Shown: piece by piece, positions 54,010-63,025 of the stretch
Numbering within the stretch: position 1 is the first letter of the stretch
Layout of the letters: each line of letters opens with the position of its first letter
Source of the DNA: Ancylothrix sp036704045
Lineage (GTDB): Bacteria; Cyanobacteriota; Cyanobacteriia; Cyanobacteriales; Oscillatoriaceae
Direction: 5' to 3'
Assembly (NCBI GenBank): GCA_036704045.1
Contig: DATNQM010000022.1
Coordinates: forward strand, 434,001-498,000
DNA length: 64,000 bases
Position numbers and translations under genes: made by a program
Notes under the pieces: model-generated
Databases searched by the model: none
The model's input: only the letters and a program-made list of their open reading frames with translations
What the model was told of the DNA's origin: nothing

Positions 54010-56523
54010 ATGCAACAATCTGCCATAACAATTTACTGCCCCAACCCCACTTGCCAAACAGCCAACCAAGAAACACAAAAATTTTGCCAAAAATGTAGAA
54101 CCCCCTTACCCAAACGCTACCTGTGGGCAATACTTTCTCCCATAAACAACATCAAACCAGGCGAATTAAGAGCAGAACGCTACCTTTTTAAAACAGACCA
54201 AATCGTACTAGATACCAAACCAGGACTATTACCACACATTAGCGAAGAAATCCCCCAAGAAATCACCCCCTACCTTAGACTATTTCCCCAACGACTCCAC
54301 ATCCCCCAAATCTACGGCCAACTACCTCAAAAAGAAACAAACAAACCCCCAATCTGGCTTTTAGAACAAGCACCCATAGACAGCAAAAAAATCCATAACA
54401 TTGCCAACGAAACCAAACAACAAACCAGCAATAAAAACCCAAAAACAATAAACAGCCAGACCCTCCTATACCCCCCCATCAGCCGCGCTTGGAAACAAGC
54501 CAGCCCCATGCGACAGCTTAACTGGCTATGGCAAATAGCCCAACTGTGGGCCCCCTTAAACAAAGAAGGAGCCGCCTCAAGCCTATTAAACCCAAACATC
54601 CTCAGAGCCCAAGGCCAACTTATCCGATTATTGCAACTACAATTTCAACCCTCCTCACCCGACCTCTCCCAACTAGGAGAAATATGGTTGCAACTACTCA
54701 ACGACACCCAACCCCAAATAGCCCCCTTTTTAGAAAAACTCAGCCATAGCCTCATACAAAACCAAATACAAACAAGCAACCAACTTGTAGAAATCCTAGA
54801 CAAAGCCTTACAGCGAACATCCATAACCCAACAACGCACCTATCAACTAGCCACCCGCACAGACACCGGCCCCACCCGCCGACGCAACGAAGACGCCTGT
54901 TATCCCAATGCCGGACAAGATCAAAAATCCCCCAAAGACCCCCTGATCATCGTCTGCGATGGCATTGGTGGCCACGAAGGAGGCAACGTCGCCAGCCGAT
55001 GCGCCATTGATGCCATCCGTAACCGCCTCACCAGCCTCAAATCAAATATCACTTCCTACGACCCTAAAAGCCTGATCACCGAACTCGAAACAGCCACCTG
55101 CATCGCCAACGACGAAATTAGCGACCGCAACAATGACGAACAAAGACTAGGCCGGCAACGAATGGGCACAACCCTAGTCATGGCCCTTGCTAAAAACCAT
55201 GAAGTCTATATCACCCACGTTGGCGACAGTCGGGCCTACTGGATATCCCCCACAAACTGTCATCAAGTCACCCTAGACGATGATATGGCAACCCGCGAAG
55301 TTAGACTAGGTTACGCCTTCTACCGAGATGCCATCGAACAACCCGCCGCCGGCTCCTTAGTACAAGCCTTGGGAATGGCCAGTTCAGGAATGCTCCATCC
55401 CAGCGTGACGCGATTTATTATCGACGAAAGTACCATTTTTTTACTTTGTTCTGACGGATTGAGTGATAATGACCGCGTTGAAGAATGCTGGGAAAAAGAA
55501 ATACCAGCCGTTTTAAAAGGCGAAATTGATCTCTCAACAGCCGCTTCCCGATTAATTGAAATTGCCAACAGAGAAAACGGTCACGATAACGTTACCGTCG
55601 GCTTACTCTACTGTTGCGTCAAAGATAACCCGGATGCCGGTGTGATTAGCGATCTACTAGTTTCCGACTTAGAGGATGCTCTGGAAACCCCAGAAAACTT
55701 CTACCCTGGACAAGACAATCAAAACCCTCACCCCGTCAACACCCTTTTATCCACAGCCACTACCCAACTCCTAGTCAGTCCTAACTCCAAAACTCCCCAA
55801 CACTTCAAAAGTCCCCTTCCTTGGTTATTAACCATAGCCTTATTGCTGGGAATTCCTGTCATCTCCTACTTTACTTTGCCCCCTTTACGAGAAAAAATTA
55901 ATTCACTTCTTGGTATCACTCCTCCTACAACCGTTCAACCATCGTTCTCTGGTGAAAAGAGCCTAGACTCTGTTTCTATAAATGCTTTAGAAGCCGGTGC
56001 GCTTATCAGAGTACAACTGCCAAACCCAGGGGAAGATCCTACGCTTCCTGAGAATTTACAACTATCTGCCAAACCCGGCCCCTCGGAAACTTTAGGCACA
56101 GTCTCCACCGGCAGTATCCTAAAAATTATCGAAAAACAAACCATTGATAATGTCAACTGGTTAAACGTCCAAATTTGTTTGCTGCATCCCACACCCAACA
56201 ACTCAACCCCTAAAACCCAGTCAAGCCTACAAAACAAGCCGGTATCAACTACTAAAAAACTTCTCCCAAACCCCAACCCCCCTAATACTCAAAGCCCAGC
56301 AATTCCTAAAAATCTTATTGCCAGCACTGCCAAAACCGAGGTAGAAAATTCAAAAGAAACTCGCCCATCAATAGCGTCGGTTTCATCCCCTATTGGCTTA
56401 AATGCCGGTGATACAGGATGGGTACGAGAAGACTCGCTTTTAGAAAGAATAGTCAAAGACAGCCTCAACGAAGAAGACTTATCTCCAGAATCATTAACTC
56501 AATGCCGCGACTCCACACCCTAG
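54010..56523 (+). CDS. Zinc-ribbon / PP2C protein phosphatase with SH3-like tail
   Basis: 837 residues. N-terminal zinc ribbon (C10, C15, C26, C29: YCPNPTCQTANQ, FCQKCRTP), then a 240-residue region (RLFPQRLHIPQIYGQLP, WLLEQAPI, MRQLNWLWQIAQLWAPL) typical of cyanobacterial phosphatases of this type. A complete PP2C domain (about 283-540) follows with metal-binding Asp in VCDGIGGHEGG, THVGDSRAYW, LLCSDGLSDN and GHDNVTVGLL. One membrane helix (about 598-618, PWLLTIALLLGIPVISYF) precedes a Ser/Pro-rich linker and an SH3-like region at the end (LSAKPGPSETLGTVSTG, DTGWVREDSL). It should dephosphorylate Ser/Thr-phosphoproteins; the partner kinase is not here. Convergent with cobS, 24 bp apart. Confidence 0.93.
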   Translation: MQQSAITIYCPNPTCQTANQETQKFCQKCRTPLPKRYLWAILSPINNIKPGELRAERYLFKTDQIVLDTKPGLLPHISEEIPQEITPYLRLFPQRLHIPQIYGQLPQKETNKPPIWLLEQAPIDSKKIHNIANETKQQTSNKNPKTINSQTLLYPPISRAWKQASPMRQLNWLWQIAQLWAPLNKEGAASSLLNPNILRAQGQLIRLLQLQFQPSSPDLSQLGEIWLQLLNDTQPQIAPFLEKLSHSLIQNQIQTSNQLVEILDKALQRTSITQQRTYQLATRTDTGPTRRRNEDACYPNAGQDQKSPKDPLIIVCDGIGGHEGGNVASRCAIDAIRNRLTSLKSNITSYDPKSLITELETATCIANDEISDRNNDEQRLGRQRMGTTLVMALAKNHEVYITHVGDSRAYWISPTNCHQVTLDDDMATREVRLGYAFYRDAIEQPAAGSLVQALGMASSGMLHPSVTRFIIDESTIFLLCSDGLSDNDRVEECWEKEIPAVLKGEIDLSTAASRLIEIANRENGHDNVTVGLLYCCVKDNPDAGVISDLLVSDLEDALETPENFYPGQDNQNPHPVNTLLSTATTQLLVSPNSKTPQHFKSPLPWLLTIALLLGIPVISYFTLPPLREKINSLLGITPPTTVQPSFSGEKSLDSVSINALEAGALIRVQLPNPGEDPTLPENLQLSAKPGPSETLGTVSTGSILKIIEKQTIDNVNWLNVQICLLHPTPNNSTPKTQSSLQNKPVSTTKKLLPNPNPPNTQSPAIPKNLIASTAKTEVENSKETRPSIASVSSPIGLNAGDTGWVREDSLLERIVKDSLNEEDLSPESLTQCRDSTP

Positions 56524-56547
56524 TCTCCCATAATACCAACATCCCCC

Positions 56548-57339
56548 TTAAAGCCCTACCAATAAACACAGCAAAAGCGCTTCTGTCCACTCCACCACAG
56601 CCCCATAAGTATCACCAGTATGACCGCCTAACTTATAGTTAAACCAAGCCCCAGTCAGAATAGCAATCGCACCACCCCCTAACGCCATCCCCACTCCTAC
56701 CAACCACTGACTTTTATAGAAAAATATTTGTACACCACTTAAAACTAAAAGTATTACCAGCCCAGGTAATAAATCCCAAGCACCCGTCCCATCTTTATGA
56801 AAAGCACCTTTACCCGTCGGTTTAAGATAGGCATAACGGGTAATCGCCACCAATTGACCCCACCGACCCCATCCAGCCGCCGCCATCAAAGCCAAAACTC
56901 TACTACTCCCAAGATCATGCAAAGCTACAGTTTTTAACAATAACAAAGCAATTGCAGCCATAGCTCCATAGGCACCGGTTAAACTATCTGCCATTACTTT
57001 TAACCGCTTTTGGGGGTCTAACACCGCAAGCCCATCGGCGCTATCCATGACACCATCTAAATGTAGTCCTCCAGTAATGGCAATCCAAGCCACTACTACC
57101 AAGGCAGACCGAGTAAGCAAAGGCATCCCAAGCTGTTGCAAACCGGCATCTAAAAACCCTAAAATTCCCCCCAGCAATACCCCAATTAATGGGGCAAAAC
57201 GCGCAATACCTCGAAATTCTAACGTCACAGCCTGTGGCAGCGGTAAACAGGTATAAAAAGCAATAGCTGCGGCGAAAATATTAAATTGCCGATTGAAAAA
57301 TTTAACAACTATGCCAACTGCTCTATCAATCTCTGCCAT
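56548..57339 (-). CDS. cobS: Adenosylcobinamide-GDP ribazoletransferase (cobalamin synthase)
   Basis: Membrane enzyme that joins alpha-ribazole to adenosylcobinamide-GDP near the end of cobalamin synthesis. 263 residues with about six hydrophobic helices. Hallmarks: FYTCLPLP, PLIGVLLGG, ITGGLHLDGVMDSADGL, AYGAMAAIALLLLK, AAGWGRWGQLVAITRYAYLK and GGHTGDTYGAVVEWTE. ATG at 57337-57339. No other cob genes and no cobalamin riboswitch were seen nearby. Confidence 0.96.
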   Translation of the reverse strand: MAEIDRAVGIVVKFFNRQFNIFAAAIAFYTCLPLPQAVTLEFRGIARFAPLIGVLLGGILGFLDAGLQQLGMPLLTRSALVVVAWIAITGGLHLDGVMDSADGLAVLDPQKRLKVMADSLTGAYGAMAAIALLLLKTVALHDLGSSRVLALMAAAGWGRWGQLVAITRYAYLKPTGKGAFHKDGTGAWDLLPGLVILLVLSGVQIFFYKSQWLVGVGMALGGGAIAILTGAWFNYKLGGHTGDTYGAVVEWTEALLLCLLVGL

Positions 57340-57536
57340 ATCAAAAAATCCTTTTTTCCGTAGAAATACTGGGCGCTAATAGCGTACACCTGTGCCAGAA
57401 TTGTACCGATAACTCCTGTCCGTTGCCCGTTGCTGTCCTGTGGCAAAAGTTCTTGAAATGCTTACAAAATAGGGCGCTCATACGAATACCACTGATTACA
57501 ACGGCTGTTGGATCTGACCCCAGAGGCTTTTTTACC

Positions 57537-57989
57537 ATGAATTGTGATCCATCAAATACAATGATGCCTGCTCCTTGTATTGTTGAAACCGGCATTTTAG
57601 TTCAAAAACAAGATATTCGTCGCATACTTGCTGATTTAGGCCGTGTGCGCTACGTCCATATTCAAGATGGAAAATGTCACTGTCAAGGAGAAGGTTATAT
57701 CCTTGAGGTGTTTGCTGAGAGAGAACAATCTACAATTATTGCTAATCACGCTTTGTATCTCAATGTTTATAGTTTTGATTATTTAGAGATTAAAGTCTCT
57801 CCCACTAAGGAGACTTTTTTCGATTTAATTCAAGAAAATCGTCAGTTAAGGTTAATTCCTTTGTCTAATCCTCTCCAAGAACGGGAAAATAACCATTTAA
57901 GTGCATCGGCTATTTCAGCGGTTTTGACTGAAGTTCTTAGCGCTAAGTTAGATGCAGAAATGGATGATGAAGGCACTTTGCCGTTTTAA
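57537..57989 (+). CDS. Conserved cyanobacterial protein upstream of tgt
   Basis: 150 residues from ATG 57537 (MNCDPSNTMMPAPCIVETGI); starts at the later Met doublet (57561) are equally plausible. The frame is open upstream to 57423 but that part is not conserved-looking. Core: VRYVHIQDGKCHCQGEGYIL, EVFAEREQSTIIANHALYLN and VYSFDYLEIKVSP, then an acidic end (LDAEMDDEGTLPF). The pair CHC may bind metal, but this is weak. Soluble. I recall the core as a conserved cyanobacterial protein of unknown role. 41 bp upstream of tgt, so probably cotranscribed with it. Confidence 0.75.
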   Translation: MNCDPSNTMMPAPCIVETGILVQKQDIRRILADLGRVRYVHIQDGKCHCQGEGYILEVFAEREQSTIIANHALYLNVYSFDYLEIKVSPTKETFFDLIQENRQLRLIPLSNPLQERENNHLSASAISAVLTEVLSAKLDAEMDDEGTLPF

Positions 57990-58030
57990 TTTAAAGAGTA
58001 AGAATTTTGATTAATTTAGGTTGAAACAGC

Positions 58031-59155
58031 ATGGGAGGAGTCTTTGAATTTGAATGTCTATGCAACTGTAGCCAAACAAGTGCCCGCGTCGGTGTGTTTT
58101 CTACTCCCCACGGGCCTGTAGAAACGCCTTGTTTTATGCCGGTGGGAACCCTAGCTACTGTTAAGGCTGTGACTCCTGACCAACTTGTAGCTGCCGGTGC
58201 AAAAATGATTTTAGGTAATACTTATCATTTGCACCTGCAACCCGGTGAAAATCTTGTCGAGGCCGCCGGCGGGTTACATAAATTTATGAATTGGAAAGGC
58301 CCAATTTTGACCGATTCGGGCGGTTTTCAGGTGTTTAGCTTAAGTGCATTACGGACTATTACGGAGGAGGGTGTTAAGTTTCGCTCTCCCCGTGATGGTC
58401 GGATGATTGATATTACACCGGAAAAGTCTATCGAAATTCAAAATAAGTTGGGCGCGGATGTGATTATGGCTTTTGATGAGTGTCCGCCCTATCCCGCCTC
58501 ACGAGAACAAGTACAATTGGCAACGGAACGTACTTACCGTTGGTTGAAACGTTGTATAGCGGCTCACAAACGCTCTGACCAAGCATTGTTTGGTATTGTT
58601 CAGGGTGGTATTTATCCAGATTTGCGGGCTAAAGCGGCTATGGAGCTAGAAAAGTTAGATTTACCTGGCTATGCCATTGGCGGCGTAAGTGTGGGGGAAC
58701 CGGCAGAGTTTATTCCTCATATTGTCAATGCTACGGCTCCTTTATTGCCCAGGTCTAAACCTCGTTATTTGATGGGGGTTGGAACTTATCGAGAAATGGC
58801 GCGGGCGGTGGCTGCCGGTGTTGATATGTTTGATTGTGTTATTCCTACCCGTTTAGCCCGTCACGGTGCTGTTTTAGTGCAGGGAGAACGTTGGAATATC
58901 AAGAATGCTAAATTTCGTGAGGATTTTCAACCTCTCGATGAAACCTGCCCTTGTTATACTTGCGGTAATTTTAGTCGCGCCTACCTTTCTCATCTTGTGC
59001 GAAACGGAGAAATTCTGGCTCACGTTTTATTATCTATTCATAATTTAACGGAGTTGATACATTTCAACAAGCGGATGCGGAAGGCCATTCAAGAAGACTG
59101 CTTTGCCACAAAATTTTCCCGTTGGTTAAAAGATGATGCACTTGAGAAAAACTAA
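58031..59155 (+). CDS. tgt: tRNA-guanine(34) transglycosylase (queuine tRNA-ribosyltransferase)
   Basis: Replaces G34 of Asn, Asp, His and Tyr tRNAs with preQ1 on the way to queuosine. 374 residues, TIM barrel. Catalytic Asp95 in ILTDSGGFQVFSL, FDECPPYPAS, LFGIVQGGIYPDLR, GYAIGGVSVGE, nucleophile Asp in MFDCVIPTRLARHG (near 266), and the zinc site ETCPCYTCGNF with His in SIHN. The ATG at 58031 (MGGVFEFECLC) is preceded by TTAGGTTGAAACAGC. It sits between the conserved 150-aa gene and psbK. Confidence 0.97.
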   Translation: MGGVFEFECLCNCSQTSARVGVFSTPHGPVETPCFMPVGTLATVKAVTPDQLVAAGAKMILGNTYHLHLQPGENLVEAAGGLHKFMNWKGPILTDSGGFQVFSLSALRTITEEGVKFRSPRDGRMIDITPEKSIEIQNKLGADVIMAFDECPPYPASREQVQLATERTYRWLKRCIAAHKRSDQALFGIVQGGIYPDLRAKAAMELEKLDLPGYAIGGVSVGEPAEFIPHIVNATAPLLPRSKPRYLMGVGTYREMARAVAAGVDMFDCVIPTRLARHGAVLVQGERWNIKNAKFREDFQPLDETCPCYTCGNFSRAYLSHLVRNGEILAHVLLSIHNLTELIHFNKRMRKAIQEDCFATKFSRWLKDDALEKN

Positions 59156-59303
59156 AGCAATGGTTGGACGGCCGCTGTCAAGCAGCCCCAAGGTCAGAAA
59201 GACGATAAAACCACAAAACTAAAACAGTAGGCCGGTGTACAGCGTTTCGGCTCATGTTAAGATCCATGTCGATTATTAATAAAACTGTGTTGGAGAGCAA
59301 TCA

Positions 59304-59441
59304 ATGCAAGCAGCGATGTTATTGGCAAAATTGCCGGAAGCTTACTCGATGTTTGATCCTCTGGTAGATGTTCTACCAATTATTCCTGTATTTTTCTTGC
59401 TGCTGGCCTTTGTTTGGCAAGCCGCCGTTGGTTTCCGGTAA
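59304..59441 (+). CDS. psbK: Photosystem II reaction centre protein K
   Basis: A 45-residue single-span subunit of photosystem II that helps stabilise the dimer and plastoquinone exchange region. Translation: MQAAMLLAKLPEAYSMFDPL, VDVLPIIPVFFLLLAFVWQA, AVGFR. The N-terminal eight or so residues are normally removed, leaving KLPEAY as the mature start, and the single helix (about 26-41) plus the C-terminal AVGFR are invariant in PsbK. ATG at 59304-59306, TAA at 59439-59441, ribosome site GGAGAG. About 150 bp downstream of tgt, the usual cyanobacterial arrangement. Confidence 0.97.
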   Translation: MQAAMLLAKLPEAYSMFDPLVDVLPIIPVFFLLLAFVWQAAVGFR

Positions 59442-59556
59442 AATTCTTTGGGGATGGATCATTAGTCAAACGTTCAAAGTGACTTGCCGGTGTAGGGGTT
59501 TGTCAACTAACCACCAGAAATCAAAGACCTTTGATGTTTAACTAAAGACCCATCCC

Positions 59557-60117
59557 TTACTTATTCCGTCCGCCGATAGCTTTTTGGAAAGCAGGACGTT
59601 CACAGATACGCTGAATATAGTCAACGACTGCGGGATAAGCGCTGAGGTCTAGTTTCAGCATCATGGGAATATAGGCCAAAATTGAGCCAACCGCGACATC
59701 AGCAACCGTAAACTCATTACCCAGCACAAAAGCTTGTTTCTCAAAAAGTTGATTAAGCGGGGTTAAAAGCTTGGGTGTTTCGCGTTCGCGGGAAGCTTCG
59801 ACAAAAATACCAGGCCCCAAAGTAGCATTCGCAAAAAGCACCCATTGGATGATTTCAGCGCGTTGTTCTAAAGAGTCGGGCATTTTGCCGTATTTTTCGG
59901 CCAGATAAATGAGGATAGCACCCGATTCCCACAGTTTAAAATTATCATCGACAATGGCCGGGACTTTACCTATTGGATTGATAGCCAAGAAAGACTGATC
60001 CAGATGTTCTCCGGCCTGCATATCTAGCAAGACAAATTCGTAAGGTACGGAGATTTCCTCTAAATACCACTGGACAATAGAAGCCCGACTGCGGGCACCG
60101 CCATAAAGTTTTAACAC
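59557..60117 (-). CDS. Glutathione S-transferase family protein
   Basis: 186 residues. Thioredoxin-like N-domain with LKLYGGARSRASIVQWYLEE, NPIGKVPAIVDDNFKLWES (cis-Pro) and GAILIYLAEKYG, followed by the all-helical C-domain (NEFTVADVAVGSILAYI). Cytosolic detoxification-type GST; substrate unknown. The start is GTG at 60115-60117, because AAGGAGAAGG lies a few bases upstream of it; a longer form starting at 60144 would translate that ribosome site as RRR and is less likely. Downstream is a long inverted-repeat region near psbK. Confidence 0.9.
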   Translation of the reverse strand: MLKLYGGARSRASIVQWYLEEISVPYEFVLLDMQAGEHLDQSFLAINPIGKVPAIVDDNFKLWESGAILIYLAEKYGKMPDSLEQRAEIIQWVLFANATLGPGIFVEASRERETPKLLTPLNQLFEKQAFVLGNEFTVADVAVGSILAYIPMMLKLDLSAYPAVVDYIQRICERPAFQKAIGGRNK

Positions 60118-60781
60118 AAATTTAAGCCTTCTCCTTAAATACACCGATTATGATACTAAAAGAATTGCAACTAGAAACTAGAGTCCTCTAAGAGCTTTTG
60201 TAGTTGGGTTTTTCAAACTAAAACTGCAAAAACCTAAAAAATTGAAACAAAAAATAATCGTAGAGAAAATACGGATGCCCTAGACAACTGAGCCGGTGTA
60301 ATCTGAATAAAGCCCCCTATCAGTTTCCGGTGCGCTCTACGTTGCGGGTTTGTCAGAAGGCCGTAGCTTTCTTAAAGTCTTCAACCGAGCCGTGCCTTTA
60401 AAAGCAAACCTCAGTATTGTTTTTTCAACAAGCTTGACGATGGTGTTACATAGAATACTTGTGATGGGAATTATTAAAAAGAGTCTGAGATTGAGAGGAA
60501 TTTGAATACCCGTATCAGTCTTAAAAACTATTCTTTTAACTTCCATGCTCGATAAGTTTTGTGCAGCATCGCCCTCAAACCATTGTGGTTGCTGTTGTTA
60601 GCTCAGGGGTTGCCAAACTTTCTCTTGCATTCGAGTGAACCAAAAAACAAGAGTCCTTGACATAACAAGTCTTTGTTGTTAGAAAGGCAACGCTAATGGC
60701 AAACAGAAGTGCTGGGCAAAATGGCATTGGATAAACAACCCATGACACAAGCCTTGACTCATAAAGCCAGACTACCACCCG
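60118..60781. other. Intergenic region between GST and the GAF kinase
   Basis: About 660 bp between divergent genes. It contains one doubtful leftward frame (60337-60546). Otherwise I see no hairpin or repeat. Promoters for both flanking genes are expected. Confidence 0.5.
60337..60546 (-). CDS. Possible small membrane protein (doubtful)
   Basis: 69 residues, ATG at 60544-60546 (MEVKRIVFKTDTGIQIPLNL). One hydrophobic segment (LRLFLIIPITSILCNTIVKL) followed by a basic tail (FKGTARLKTLRKLRPSDKP). No ribosome site and no recognised family. The composition is compatible with a small membrane protein but could also be chance. Confidence 0.3.
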   Translation of the reverse strand: MEVKRIVFKTDTGIQIPLNLRLFLIIPITSILCNTIVKLVEKTILRFAFKGTARLKTLRKLRPSDKPAT

Positions 60782-62872
60782 ATGGAAACCTTGGCTATGC
60801 AGGCACATCCCGTGCAACTTACGGAGCTACCCGCCCCTAACGATAAACTGGGGCAACAAATTGCTCAGACGATCCTGACCCACCTGGATCAGTCTAGTTT
60901 GCTGAGCGAAATAGCTTGTGTTGTTGGGGAGGCATTTCAGGTGGAAGGCTGCCTGATTGTAGTAAGAGAAAGCCGACTGGTAAAAGATACCTCAGACAGA
61001 GAATTACAACACTCCTGTGGTAGTAAACCTCACCAGACGTTTCAAATTTTTTACGGCCACCCTAGCCAACTGATCGGTCTAGTCTCTTCAGAGGCGATGC
61101 TCAAAGATAAAACAAAGGCGATAGTGACCCTTCTTGAGGAAAGCAAGATTTTCGTAATTGACGATCTTGGTGTTTTAGGATCCAATGTTGCTCTAAAACA
61201 TTTTTGGCAAACGATAGAAGCGCAGGCGGTTTTGGCGATAAAAACTGAATTTCAGGGTTTTGTGAATGGAGGGATTGTGCTGATGCGTCACACGCCTTAT
61301 TGTTGGACAGATTCAGAGAAAGAATTACTTAAAACTGTCTCCGATCAAGTGGCCGTTGCTATCTCTCAAGTGGTCGATAAAAAAGCGATTGGGACATTAC
61401 AACAACAGGTAGGCGCTTTTACCGAACACCGGAGCCTAATCGAACGCTTAACTATGGCCATCCACAATGCCTTTGACCTTAATCAAATCTTGCAATTAGC
61501 TATCGATGGAATAGCAGAAACCTTTCGAGTAAATCAAGGTTTAGTGCTGCTTTTAAAGTACATCGATCCGTTGTTTGCAACTCGAATGGCCTGCGGCGAT
61601 GGAAAATTACCCGGTTCTCAGACAAAGCGGTTGCCAAAGGCAAAGGTGACAGTAGCTTCTGTTTCGCCTGTAATTGAGGTTAATTATCAGGGAGAATCGC
61701 TTTTAAATAAGTCATTTTGGGTGTCGGATTGTGCTTTGTGTTCTATGGCGTTTACAGAGGGCCCTAAACCTCTGGTGATTGCTAATAAAGGGGAGTTGTT
61801 GAACTCTTATTCTGAGGTAGATGTAGCTTCAATTTTTAATCCAGAGCTTTTTCCGGCGCTTTTGTTGGTACCGCTGGTGGGAATGGCTACGGGCTCGTCT
61901 GGTGGGGGTACGGTGTTGGGATTTTTGGCTTTGCAACATGATTGCCCTCGTTTTTGGACATCGGAGGAGTTAGAGTTGGTGGAATTAATTGCTGCTCAAT
62001 TAAGTACGGCGATTATCCAAACTCAAACCATGCAGCACGTTCAAGCTTTGGTGGAAGAACGCACGGCGCAGTTACAGCGTTCTTTGGAAGTCCAAGCAAA
62101 ACTTTATGAAAAAACTCGTCAGCAAATTGACCAGTTACGGCGCTTAAATCAGTTAAAGGATGAGTTTTTGGCGACTATGAGCCATGAGTTAAGAACTCCT
62201 CTAACGAGTATGCGAATGGCAATTCAGATGTTGCGCCAGCCTGGTTTGCCGGAAGACCGGCGGGGTAAGTATTTGGATATTCTTGAACAACAGTGTCTTC
62301 AGGAAACTTCGCTGATTAATGATTTGCTAACTCTGCAAAAATTGGAGTCAAATTCGGAAAAGCTACAAGTCCAAAAGGTTGAGTTAACGGATTTAGTTGC
62401 GGAGCTTACGGAGTCTTTTGAGCGTGGCTGGGCATCGAAAAATTTAAAGTTATCAGTAAATTTGCCTAAACGTTCTGTGAAGTTGGAAACTGATAGAGAT
62501 AGTTTGTATCGTATTCTCGAAGAATTATTGACGAATGCTGGCAAGTATTCTGATGTGGGGACGAAGGTAATTTTGCGAGTCAAACCGTGTGTTTGTGATG
62601 GAAATGCGATTGTTGTTCTGAGTTTGTCTAACACCGGCCGGGGTATTTCTAGTTCTGAATTACCTTATATTTTTGATAAATTCCGTCGGGGTCAAGGAGT
62701 GACTCAACAGGCAATTGCTGGGACTGGTCTGGGTCTGGCTTTGGTGAAGTCTCTTATTCAGCATTTGAATGGTTCAATTAATGTTTCTAGTGAACCTTGT
62801 GCTGAGGGTAAGGCTTGGGAAACTTGTTTCACTTTAACTTTGCCACAGGTGTTTGATTGCAGTAAGCCTTAA
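60782..62872 (+). CDS. GAF-GAF histidine kinase
   Basis: 696 residues, cytosolic. Two GAF-like domains (about 30-200 and 220-420), coiled coil (about 425-460, VEERTAQLQRSLEVQAKLYE), HisKA with His near 468 in FLATMSHELRTPLTSMRMAI, and HATPase (about 560-685; NAGKYSDVGTKV, SLSNTGRGISSSELPYIFDK, GTGLGLALVKSLIQHLNGSI). No receiver domain, so it needs a separate regulator. The GAF domains lack the bilin-binding Cys-His signature. ATG at 60782; a second ATG five codons later is possible. The gene ends in a hairpin, followed by the ABC1-type gene on the same strand. Confidence 0.93.
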   Translation: METLAMQAHPVQLTELPAPNDKLGQQIAQTILTHLDQSSLLSEIACVVGEAFQVEGCLIVVRESRLVKDTSDRELQHSCGSKPHQTFQIFYGHPSQLIGLVSSEAMLKDKTKAIVTLLEESKIFVIDDLGVLGSNVALKHFWQTIEAQAVLAIKTEFQGFVNGGIVLMRHTPYCWTDSEKELLKTVSDQVAVAISQVVDKKAIGTLQQQVGAFTEHRSLIERLTMAIHNAFDLNQILQLAIDGIAETFRVNQGLVLLLKYIDPLFATRMACGDGKLPGSQTKRLPKAKVTVASVSPVIEVNYQGESLLNKSFWVSDCALCSMAFTEGPKPLVIANKGELLNSYSEVDVASIFNPELFPALLLVPLVGMATGSSGGGTVLGFLALQHDCPRFWTSEELELVELIAAQLSTAIIQTQTMQHVQALVEERTAQLQRSLEVQAKLYEKTRQQIDQLRRLNQLKDEFLATMSHELRTPLTSMRMAIQMLRQPGLPEDRRGKYLDILEQQCLQETSLINDLLTLQKLESNSEKLQVQKVELTDLVAELTESFERGWASKNLKLSVNLPKRSVKLETDRDSLYRILEELLTNAGKYSDVGTKVILRVKPCVCDGNAIVVLSLSNTGRGISSSELPYIFDKFRRGQGVTQQAIAGTGLGLALVKSLIQHLNGSINVSSEPCAEGKAWETCFTLTLPQVFDCSKP

Positions 62873-62889
62873 AATTAAAAGGCTTATTT
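62863..62889 (+). terminator. Terminator overlapping the kinase stop codon
   Basis: 8-bp stem TAAGCCTT (62863-62870) with AAGGCTTA (62879-62886), followed by TTT. The stop codon of the GAF kinase lies at its base. Confidence 0.5.
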
Positions 62890-63025
62890 CTAACAAATAA
62901 TTTTTTAAATGGCCATTTTTTACTGGAGTTCAACAGACAGACACAGAGATGCTTATTGAGGGCGAAGGCCGTTACAATTTGTTGCAAGGGTATTTATTTT
63001 GGTGATTGGGTTAGCGGCTTTTTCT

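Noticed and set aside
53873..54130. 85-codon leftward hydrophobic frame (Trp/Phe/Gly-rich)
   Set aside because: It overlaps the zinc-ribbon start of the phosphatase gene. The hydrophobicity results from the A+C-rich + strand read backwards.
48623..56523. A TerY-P type vWA/PP2C/kinase system
   Set aside because: Only vWA and PP2C are present; they are 3 kb apart on opposite strands with leuD and ndhM between, and no Ser/Thr kinase. Kept only as a context note.
56548..57536. Cobalamin riboswitch near cobS
   Set aside because: No B12-box-like sequence could be found upstream of cobS at 57340-57536.
57341..57595. 84-codon leftward frame upstream of cobS
   Set aside because: It is antisense to the start of the conserved gene at 57537 and has no conserved look.
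60575..60817. 80-codon leftward frame opposite the GAF kinase start
   Set aside because: Overlaps the 5' end of a well-supported gene; no family and no ribosome site.
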